Source of the DNA: Rhodospirillales bacterium | Lineage (GTDB): Bacteria > Pseudomonadota > Alphaproteobacteria > Reyranellales > Reyranellaceae | Reading direction: 5' to 3' | DNA length: 45,531 nt | Assembly (NCBI GenBank): GCA_016185145.1 | Contig: JACPOB010000027.1 | Span: 1-45,531, forward strand | Shown here: in pieces, positions 35,313-41,019 of the stretch | Layout: each line of letters starts with the position of its first letter | Numbering within the stretch: the first letter of the stretch is position 1 | Translations under genes and position numbers: made by a program | Notes under the pieces: generated by a model | Databases searched by the model: none | Told to the model about the DNA's origin: nothing | Seen by the model: only the letters and a program-made list of their open reading frames with translations

Positions 35313-35337
35313 TCGTGTTTGCGCCCGGGTGGCCGCC

Positions 35338-35421
35338 TCAGTGCAGCCAGCCCAGGACCCACATCAGCAGGAGCACCGGGATCGGCACTCCCAGGAGCCA
35401 CAGCACCGCCGCGCGTCCCAT
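35338..35421 (-). CDS. 27-residue membrane peptide
   Basis: MGRAAVLWLLGVPIPVLLLM continuing WVLGWLH, a single hydrophobic helix with the WLLGxPIPxLLL pattern seen in tiny proteins of related bacteria. GGAGG is six bases before the ATG. The EcfG motif at 35450-35474 ends 28 bp upstream. The second copy of the lipoprotein start lies 26-61 bp downstream of its stop, suggesting one transcript. Too short for most gene finders. Confidence 0.6.
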   Translation of the reverse strand: MGRAAVLWLLGVPIPVLLLMWVLGWLH

Positions 35422-35449
35422 GGTCAACCTCCCTGAATTTCGCGGTTAC

Positions 35450-35474
35450 AACGCAGGATCAGGCACAGGGTTCC
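35450..35474 (-). promoter_or_regulatory. EcfG-type promoter motif upstream of 27-aa peptide and lipoprotein
   Basis: Minus strand GGAAC (35474-35470), 16-base spacer, CGTT (35453-35450), an exact consensus match, 28 nt before the peptide's ATG. Confidence 0.75.
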
Positions 35475-35498
35475 CTGCGGACCCCTAGCTGTAGATCG

Positions 35499-35696
35499 CT
35501 ACATGCGATGGATCCAGCTATCGACCTGCCGCTGCGCCTCGTCCTTGGCGATGCCGTAGCGCTCCTGGATCCGGCCGACGAGCTGGTCCTGCTTGCCGTT
35601 GATGACCGTCATGTCGTCCTCGGTCAGCTTGCCCCACTGCTCCTTGACCTTGCCGGTGAGCTGCTTCCAATTGCCTTCAACGCGATCCCAATTCAT
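35499..35696 (-). CDS. CsbD-family stress protein (cytosolic)
   Basis: A 65-residue CsbD protein: MNWDRVEGNWKQLTGKVKEQ, WGKLTEDDMTVINGKQDQLV, RIQERYGIAKDEAQRQVDSW. No signal peptide. CsbD proteins are abundant in general stress regulons of many bacteria; their action is unknown. It resembles the domain of the exported CsbD at 28912. An EcfG-like site lies 50 bp upstream. It is divergent from the first sigma-factor gene. Confidence 0.93.
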   Translation of the reverse strand: MNWDRVEGNWKQLTGKVKEQWGKLTEDDMTVINGKQDQLVGRIQERYGIAKDEAQRQVDSWIHRM

Positions 35697-35746
35697 CTGT
35701 CGCTCCTTCCAAGGGGTGGATTCGTCGCTTTTTGCAACGCACGCTC

Positions 35747-35771
35747 AACGTGGCAGTGGAAGGGCGGTTGC
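35747..35771 (-). promoter_or_regulatory. EcfG-type promoter motif upstream of CsbD gene
   Basis: Minus strand GCAAC (35771-35767), 16-base spacer, CGTT (35750-35747), 50 nt before the start codon. Confidence 0.6.
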
Positions 35772-35873
35772 CGGCACAAGCCCGGCGAGATTTCCTTTGC
35801 GCGGCAGCGGACGATTGCCCACATAAGGAGCGGACGATCGAAGACCCACTTCGTCGCGGGAGATCTGCGCTCG

Positions 35874-36341
35874 ATGATAAAGGACGACATCGTGGCGTTG
35901 CTTCCGGACCTTCGTGCCTTCTCGCGCTTCCTGTGCCGCGAGCGTGAAGCCGCCGACGATCTCGTGCAGAACACCATCCTGTCGGCGCTCGACAAGCAAG
36001 GCCAGTTCGAGCCCGGTACCAACCTCAAGGGCTGGCTGTTCACCATCATGCGCAATCGCTTCTATTCGGATCTGCGCTCGCAGCGCCGGCGTCCCGCTTC
36101 GATCGACAGCGACACGGCGCCGATGCTGACTGCGGTCGACAATCCCGAAGCCACGCTGGCGTTGAAAGAGCTGTCGGCCGCCTTGTTCGAGCTCAGCCCG
36201 CAGTCGCGCGAAGCACTCGTGCTGGTCGGGGCCGGCGGCTTCTCATACGAAGAGGCGGCGGCGCTGTGCGGTTGTTCCGTGGGCACGCTGAAGGCACGCG
36301 TTTCGCGGGCGCGCAAACAGCTATCGGGCAAGCTCGGATAA
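35874..36341 (+). CDS. ECF sigma factor, EcfG-like (first paralogue)
   Basis: A 155-residue sigma-70 family protein with only regions 2 and 4. Region 2: ALLPDLRAFSRFLCREREAA, DDLVQNTILSALDK, EPGTNLKGWLFTIMRNRFYS. Region 4: LSPQSREALVLVGAGGFSYE, EAAALCGCSVGTLKARVSRA. The DLVQ..L and PGTNLKGWLFTIMRN sequence is typical of EcfG-type factors. ATG 35874 has GGGAG 11 bases upstream. It is shorter than the second paralogue, which ends in an extra tail. It lies 104 bp before that gene; whether it also answers to NepR is not visible. Confidence 0.88.
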   Translation: MIKDDIVALLPDLRAFSRFLCREREAADDLVQNTILSALDKQGQFEPGTNLKGWLFTIMRNRFYSDLRSQRRRPASIDSDTAPMLTAVDNPEATLALKELSAALFELSPQSREALVLVGAGGFSYEEAAALCGCSVGTLKARVSRARKQLSGKLG

Positions 36342-36388
36342 AAAAACCTATTTATTTCAAAGGCTTGCGCTACGTCCGGTCGATGCAT

Positions 36389-36413
36389 GTAACCTTTTCA
36401 ATAACTCGGCATT
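36389..36413 (+). promoter_or_regulatory. Degenerate EcfG-like motif before the second sigma gene
   Basis: GTAAC (36389-36393), 16-base spacer, CATT (36410-36413), one mismatch in each half against the sites nearby, but the same spacing and 32 nt from the ATG. Could be a weak autoregulatory promoter. Confidence 0.3.
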
Positions 36414-36445
36414 AGTTGGTCGTTCGGAATTTCTGGAGAGGGTTC

Positions 36446-37027
36446 ATGGTCACCGAGACGAGCAACGACATTCGCGACTTCCACGAGCAGCTGAAGGCGA
36501 TCCTTCCGCGGCTCCGGATCTACGCACTGTCGCTGACGCGCGATCGTGACGCGGCAGATGACCTGGTCCACGACACCGTCATCAAGGCGCTGACGGGCCG
36601 CCACAGCTTCCAGCCGGGAACCAACCTCGCGGCATGGCTGTTCCGCATCCAACGCAACGAGTTCATCTCCGGCCTGCGCCGGCAGCGGCCGACCGTTCCG
36701 GTCGACACGGCGATCGCCGAGTCGTTGTCGCATCCTGCGCACCAGGACAGCGGCCTGGTGATGCGCGAGTTCGTGTCGGCCTTCGCCAAGCTCGCGCCGA
36801 CGCAGCGAGAGGCGTTGCTGCTGGCCGTCCTCGAGGGCCTGCCCTACGAGGTGATCGCCCAGCATACCGGCGTGTCGGTGGGCACGGTGAAGAGCCGTAT
36901 CAGCCGTGCGCGCGATACACTGGAACGCTTGCTGCTGGAGGGCGAAGTCAAGCCGCGTCCGACAAGCGGCCCCGACACTGCTGCGGTCGTGGACGCCGAC
37001 GAGGCGCATCACGAACGGCGGCCGTAA
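36446..37027 (+). CDS. ecfG: ECF sigma factor, EcfG-like (second paralogue, next to nepR)
   Basis: A 193-residue sigma factor. Region 2: HEQLKAILPRLRIYALSLTR, DAADDLVHDTVIKAL, QPGTNLAAWLFRIQRNEFIS. Region 4: LAPTQREALLLAVLEGLPYE, VIAQHTGVSVGTVKSRISRA. A 30-residue charged C-terminal tail follows. GGAG lies 7 bases before the ATG. Its position 115 bp upstream of nepR makes it the best candidate for the general stress sigma factor, which directs RNA polymerase to GGAAC/CGTT promoters. Confidence 0.88.
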   Translation: MVTETSNDIRDFHEQLKAILPRLRIYALSLTRDRDAADDLVHDTVIKALTGRHSFQPGTNLAAWLFRIQRNEFISGLRRQRPTVPVDTAIAESLSHPAHQDSGLVMREFVSAFAKLAPTQREALLLAVLEGLPYEVIAQHTGVSVGTVKSRISRARDTLERLLLEGEVKPRPTSGPDTAAVVDADEAHHERRP

Positions 37028-37142
37028 TCCCCTTCCGAATGGCGCTCGAGGTTGTGATATAGTCATGGATAGTTCGTGGGGGAGAGATCAATGGCTCAGG
37101 CGGGACCCGGAGGAATGGGCAGCATTCCCCGAGGAGAACGTC

Positions 37143-37421
37143 ATGGCCCATGACGACAAGCGGCGGCCGTCGATCCCGGCGCCCAAGGCGGGGCTGAAAG
37201 CCGGAGACGGCAAGGCCGGAAGGGCCATCGATTCCGTTCGACAGCGCGCCAAGGCATCGGCCGAACGGCCCTTCGACATGTGGCTGCAGAAGCAGCTGCA
37301 CGCGATGTATGACGAGATCGCCGGCGAGCCCCTGCCCAACGACCTTCTCAACCTGATCGATCACGACGCAGCGAAGGCGGACGGCGGCAAGGACGGCTCG
37401 GGAAAGCCCAAGAAGCCGTAG
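37143..37421 (+). CDS. nepR: NepR anti-sigma factor
   Basis: A 92-residue protein with a basic, disordered N-terminal half (RRPSIPAPKAGLKAGDGKAG) and the NepR core MWLQKQLHAMYDEIAGEPLP followed by NDLLNLIDHD, the two short helices that clamp the sigma factor and, after stress, PhyR. The ATG at 37143 has GAGGAG six bases upstream. An in-frame frame continues upstream without a better start. It follows ecfG on the same strand, the reverse of the more common nepR-ecfG order. The flanking disordered tails are as usual for the family. Confidence 0.9.
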   Translation: MAHDDKRRPSIPAPKAGLKAGDGKAGRAIDSVRQRAKASAERPFDMWLQKQLHAMYDEIAGEPLPNDLLNLIDHDAAKADGGKDGSGKPKKP

Positions 37422-37489
37422 CGCGGCGACTTCCACAAGCAGTCGTCTTTCCGTACCGGCAGACATTTACTTACCAAACCCAAATGAAT

Positions 37490-37513
37490 GGCGGCGGCCT
37501 TTCGGCCGCCGCC
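37490..37513 (+). terminator. GC-rich hairpin after nepR
   Basis: A perfect 10-bp stem GGCGGCGGCC (37490-37499) / GGCCGCCGCC (37504-37513) with loop TTTC, 68 bp past the nepR stop. There is no clear T-run after it, so termination is likely but not certain. The remaining 170 bp to the SDR gene hold no other recognised element. Confidence 0.6.
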
Positions 37514-37685
37514 ACCCTCATTCGCAACGCGTCGGTCAGCCCGGCCGGCGCACCGCGAACTCGGCTGCAGGGATGGACGCTCGATGCGCGCCCTCTCCCG
37601 ATGTCCATGCCAGCGGTTAACGAGCGCCGTTGTTCGGGGTTGCTTCGGTTCGCTATACAGACCGACCTGAGGGAGGAACCTGGAC

Positions 37686-38450
37686 ATGGAGCTTTTCGAT
37701 CTTTCCGGCCGCGTCGCCGTGATCACCGGCGGCAATGGCGGCATCGGACTCGGCATGGGGCTGGGCATAGCACGCGCCGGCGCCACGATCGTGGTGGCGG
37801 GTCGCGACGCCAAGAAGAATGCCGAGGCGGTCAAGCAGATCCAGGACGCCGGCGCCGAGGCGAGCGCCATCCCCGTCGACGTGCTGAAGGAAGACTCCTG
37901 CCGAGCCCTGATGGCCGAGACGATGAAGGCGCACGGCCGGCTCGACATCCTGGTCAACAATGCCGGCATGTCGATCCGCAAGCAGCCCGAGCAGTACACG
38001 GTCGCGGAGTGGCACACGGTGATGGACAGCAACCTCACCAGCGCCTTCATTTGCAGCCACGCCGCCTATCCCGAGATGAAGAAGGGCGGCATGGGCAAGA
38101 TCATCAACATCGGCTCGATGATGTCGATCTTCGGCGCGCCGTTCGCCACGGCCTATGCCGCAAGCAAGGGCGGCATGGTGCAGATGACCAAGGCGATGGC
38201 GACCGCGTGGGCCAAGGACAACATTCAGGTCAATGCCATCCTGCCCGGCTGGATCGACACCGCCCTGACGCGCCGCGCGCGCGAGCAGATCCAGGGCCTG
38301 CACGACAACGTGCTGCGCCGCACGCCGGCCGGCCGCTGGGGCGAGCCGTCGGACTTCGCCGGCATCGCGGTGTTCCTGGCGGCGGCCGCGTCGGATTTCG
38401 TGACCGGCGCCGCCATCACCGTCGACGGCGGGTATTCGGTGCTCGGCTGA
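37686..38450 (+). CDS. SDR family NAD(P)-dependent oxidoreductase
   Basis: A 254-residue short-chain dehydrogenase. Cofactor loop VITGGNGGIGLGMGLG, the NNAG motif in DILVNNAGMSIRK, the catalytic Ser in INIGSMMSIFG, and YxxxK in YAASKGGMVQMTKA are all present, followed by LPGWIDTALT and VTGAAITVDGGYS. Closest in style to gluconate 5-dehydrogenase/KduD-type enzymes. A preceding GGAGG is 10 bases before the ATG. Substrate unknown. Confidence 0.93.
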   Translation: MELFDLSGRVAVITGGNGGIGLGMGLGIARAGATIVVAGRDAKKNAEAVKQIQDAGAEASAIPVDVLKEDSCRALMAETMKAHGRLDILVNNAGMSIRKQPEQYTVAEWHTVMDSNLTSAFICSHAAYPEMKKGGMGKIINIGSMMSIFGAPFATAYAASKGGMVQMTKAMATAWAKDNIQVNAILPGWIDTALTRRAREQIQGLHDNVLRRTPAGRWGEPSDFAGIAVFLAAAASDFVTGAAITVDGGYSVLG

Positions 38451-38462
38451 TCTCGCCGGAGC

Positions 38463-38480
38463 GCGGACCTCGAGGTCCGC
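38463..38480. repeat. 18-bp perfect palindrome beside repeat copy 3
   Basis: GCGGACCTCGAGGTCCGC is a perfect palindrome followed by TCATGAT, the same flank as in the larger repeats. It looks like one more hairpin module of the family, with a different stem, 12 bp after the SDR stop. Confidence 0.7.
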
Positions 38481-38491
38481 TCATGATCTTC

Positions 38492-38560
38492 TCTTCCGGA
38501 CCGCGAGCTTCCAGCTCGCTCATGATTCATGAGCGAGCTGGAAGCTCGCGGTCCGGAAGA
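38492..38560. repeat. Nested palindromic repeat, copy 3
   Basis: Two 34-base arms (38492-38525 and 38527-38560) are perfect inverted copies around a single central base. Each arm contains GCGAGC-TTCCA-GCTCGC. Almost identical to copy 2. It sits between two convergent genes, 12 bp from the stop of the exported protein gene. Confidence 0.93.
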
Positions 38561-38572
38561 ATATGAGCGGAC

Positions 38573-39151
38573 CTAGGGCGACTTCACACCGCAATTGGCG
38601 CGATCGACGAACAGGTCCGTCTTGGGGCCGTAGATGATCATGCCGACGCGCAGGCCGGCGCCGACCGCCGGGACCAGCACGTGCGTCTCCTCGACGAGCC
38701 TGCCGGAATTGGTGAAGCGGCAGGTCAGCAGCGGCACCACGGTGTTGGCGCTGTTGTTCTGCAGGTAGAGCACGACCTGCCAGCGCTTGCCAGGGATGGC
38801 GCTCAAGGTGGCGTCGCCGATATTGACGATCGGCACGGTCGGCCCCGCCGTGATCGGCACCGACGACAGCGGCACGATGCTCGGCTTCTGGGTCACCACG
38901 CCCTTGACGTAGACCGCCTGGGCCAGCGGATCGAAGGCGAGATCCTCTGGCGTCGGCGGGCCGCTCCGCTGGCCGACATTGAGCGGCGTCCAGATCTGGC
39001 CCGTCTTGGGATCCTTGAACTCCGGCACGGGCTGGCTCGACTGCATGTCGATGCTGCTGCGCGGCGTCTGCGCCGGCGCTGCCGCCGCCATCATCGTCAA
39101 CGCGGCGAGGCCGCCCACGAAACCGAAAGTGCCGAGTCGAAGTCCGCGCAT
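38573..39151 (-). CDS. Exported protein of unknown function (paralogue of 28344-28895)
   Basis: A 192-residue protein with a signal peptide (LGTFGFVGGLAALTMMAAAA). The mature part repeats the landmarks of the protein at 28344: DPKTGQIWTPLNV, VPITAGPTVPIVNIG, LYLQNNSANT, CRFTNSGRLVEETHVLV and YGPKTDLFVDRANC. ATG 39151 is preferred over an ATG 7 codons upstream because it starts the signal peptide. It follows the TPR lipoprotein by 22 bp and is probably in the same operon. Function unknown; location is likely periplasmic or pilus-associated. Confidence 0.75.
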   Translation of the reverse strand: MRGLRLGTFGFVGGLAALTMMAAAAPAQTPRSSIDMQSSQPVPEFKDPKTGQIWTPLNVGQRSGPPTPEDLAFDPLAQAVYVKGVVTQKPSIVPLSSVPITAGPTVPIVNIGDATLSAIPGKRWQVVLYLQNNSANTVVPLLTCRFTNSGRLVEETHVLVPAVGAGLRVGMIIYGPKTDLFVDRANCGVKSP

Positions 39152-39173
39152 GATCTTCCCCCTTCCCGCCACT

Positions 39174-39983
39174 CTAGCCGCTCGCGGCCGACTGCGGGAA
39201 GAAGTTTGGATTGCGCCGGAGCTCGGCGCTCCTCAATTCGACCGGCAGCGCCCTGAGCTGCATGAAGTACTGGAGCTGGCGCTGGGCGCTCGCTTCGTCG
39301 AGGTCCTTGCGCGAGACTTGGAGGCAGGCCTCGAGGTCGCCGTTCATGGCATAAGCGAAGGCGAGGTTCTGGCGCACGCGCCCGTCGGCGCCGCGGCTGC
39401 CGATCAGCGGCGCGAGCTGAGCGATCGCCTCCTGCGCCTGGCCGGAGATCGCCAGCGACAGGCCGTAATTGGAGCGCAGCGCGATGAAGTCGGGAGCGAC
39501 GTCGATGCCCTGGCGATAGCGCGCCTGTGCCTCGGCGTGGCGGCCCATCATGTCGAGAACGACGCCGTAAGCGTTGAGCGTGCGATAGTCGCGCGGGTTG
39601 GCCTGAATGGCCGCCTCGAGCTGGCGCTCGGCGAGCTGGGCCTGGCCCATCGAGATCATCGCCATGGCAAGCCCGCGCCGCGCCGTCTGCTCGCCGGACC
39701 GCTTGTCGAGCACATCGCGGAACATGGCGGCCGCCTCGTCCGGCAGGCCGAGCGTCAGATAGGACTGGCCGAGCCCGAGCTTGGCCTCGACGCCGTTGGG
39801 GTTGGCCTGCAGCGCCCGGCCGTAGAGGGGAATCGCCGAATCGAAATCGCCGGCCTGACGCGCCTCGTCGGCCTGCTTGACCGATGCGCTGTAGTCGTCC
39901 CCGCTGCCCGCGGAATCGGGATCGGTGCCGCAGGCCGCGATGAGAAGCGCCAGGCCCGCGGACAAGATCGGCGCCAGTTTCAT
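39174..39983 (-). CDS. tadD: TPR lipoprotein, TadD-like
   Basis: A 269-residue lipoprotein (LALLIAAC, Cys18) with about five TPR repeats, for example DFDSAIPLYGRALQANPNGV, YLTLGLPDEAAAMFRDVL, YGVVLDMMGRHAEAQARYRQ and YGLSLAISGQAQEAIAQLAP. TadD proteins of this design help assemble the Tad secretin at the outer membrane. It lies 134 bp downstream of the tadE-like gene on the same strand. The name is by position and domain type. Confidence 0.82.
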   Translation of the reverse strand: MKLAPILSAGLALLIAACGTDPDSAGSGDDYSASVKQADEARQAGDFDSAIPLYGRALQANPNGVEAKLGLGQSYLTLGLPDEAAAMFRDVLDKRSGEQTARRGLAMAMISMGQAQLAERQLEAAIQANPRDYRTLNAYGVVLDMMGRHAEAQARYRQGIDVAPDFIALRSNYGLSLAISGQAQEAIAQLAPLIGSRGADGRVRQNLAFAYAMNGDLEACLQVSRKDLDEASAQRQLQYFMQLRALPVELRSAELRRNPNFFPQSAASG

Positions 39984-40117
39984 TCCAACCCCAGATGCCT
40001 CCCGCCCTCCGCGGGATCGGTTCGTCGCCTCAAGGATAACAAATTGTAGGGGGCGACTGCAACAAAAGCTCTAAGTCTTGCGGCTAAGGCTTTGATTTCC
40101 CTCGGCCTCGACCAAGG

Positions 40118-40525
40118 TCAATAGCGAACAGCCTGAGCCGTCGCCCGCAGCGTCTGCGCCCCGAGATCGAGATAGCCCACGGCAAAGTTGAACACGTAGG
40201 TGGCATTGATCGTCGTGCAGGTGACGCTGCTGTTGGCGTTGCAGCTGGTCGTGTCGACATAGGTGACATTGACGCTCGGCCCCATGCCGCCGGGCATCTT
40301 GTTGCGCAGCTGCGTCGTCACATTGCTCGAGGCGGTGGTCGGATTGAGCATGTAATAGCGCGCCGCCTCCTCGGTCGCGTATTCGAGCCCCTGGCGCACA
40401 TAGAACATCCGGCCGATATCGACGCCGCCCAGCAGCAGGGCGAGGAGCAGCGGCAGGATCAGGGCGAATTCCAGGATCGCTCCGCCGCGCCGATCCCCGG
40501 CCGCCCGCGCCGCAAGCCCGATCAT
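40118..40525 (-). CDS. TadE-like pseudopilin (first)
   Basis: A 135-residue protein with the TadE/G N-terminus: GGAILEFALILPLLLALLLG forms the membrane helix, with the conserved Glu after the processing site, followed by DIGRMFYVRQGLEYATEEAA. The rest is a small Thr- and Asn-rich extracytoplasmic domain with two Cys. TadE-type minor pilins are cleaved by TadV/CpaA and join the Flp pilus. Its ATG lies 1 nt after the stop of the next tadE-like gene. Confidence 0.85.
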   Translation of the reverse strand: MIGLAARAAGDRRGGAILEFALILPLLLALLLGGVDIGRMFYVRQGLEYATEEAARYYMLNPTTASSNVTTQLRNKMPGGMGPSVNVTYVDTTSCNANSSVTCTTINATYVFNFAVGYLDLGAQTLRATAQAVRY

Positions 40526-40526
40526 G

Positions 40527-41012
40527 TCAGGGCACCACCACCATCATGGTCACCGATGCCGACAGCGAGGTCGGCGGCGTCCAGCTGCCGAAGCCGCTGA
40601 AGTTGAGCGTGGCGGTCGTCAGCGCCGAATCGAACGGCTTGGTCATGCTGACCCTGACGTAGCGCTTTTTCGTCACGCTGCCGGCGCACGTCCCCGTCGT
40701 GCAGTCGATCGTCACGCCCGACGTGCATTCGCAGAACCACGAGGTCGAAGCCGTGACGCCGGTCAGCCCCGAGGCATTGCGCGCCGTCGTGTTGACCTTG
40801 GTGTCGCTCGAGTAGTCGAGGATGCCGTACTGCGCCCCTGCCCGCGCGCCCTGCAGCATCGCCGACTTCTGCAGGCTGTAGCGGCCGAGATCGAGCAGGC
40901 CGACGAACAGCAAAGCCAGGATCGGCAGGGCCAGCGCGAACTCGATCATCACGTTGCCCGAACGGTCGACCAACAGACGCGGCCGACTGCGACATCGAGG
41001 GCTGAGGCGCAT
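40527..41012 (-). CDS. TadE-like pseudopilin (second)
   Basis: A 161-residue protein: basic N-terminus (RLSPRCRSRPRLLVDRSG), then the TadE motif GNVMIEFALALPILALLFVG, and LDLGRYSLQKSAMLQGARAG. The C-terminal part is rich in Thr and Ser with four Cys in WFCECTSGVTIDCTTGTC. The ATG at 41012 lies 7 nt after the tadG-like stop. The upstream open frame belongs to that gene. Confidence 0.85.
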   Translation of the reverse strand: MRLSPRCRSRPRLLVDRSGNVMIEFALALPILALLFVGLLDLGRYSLQKSAMLQGARAGAQYGILDYSSDTKVNTTARNASGLTGVTASTSWFCECTSGVTIDCTTGTCAGSVTKKRYVRVSMTKPFDSALTTATLNFSGFGSWTPPTSLSASVTMMVVVP

Positions 41013-41019
41013 CGCCGGC

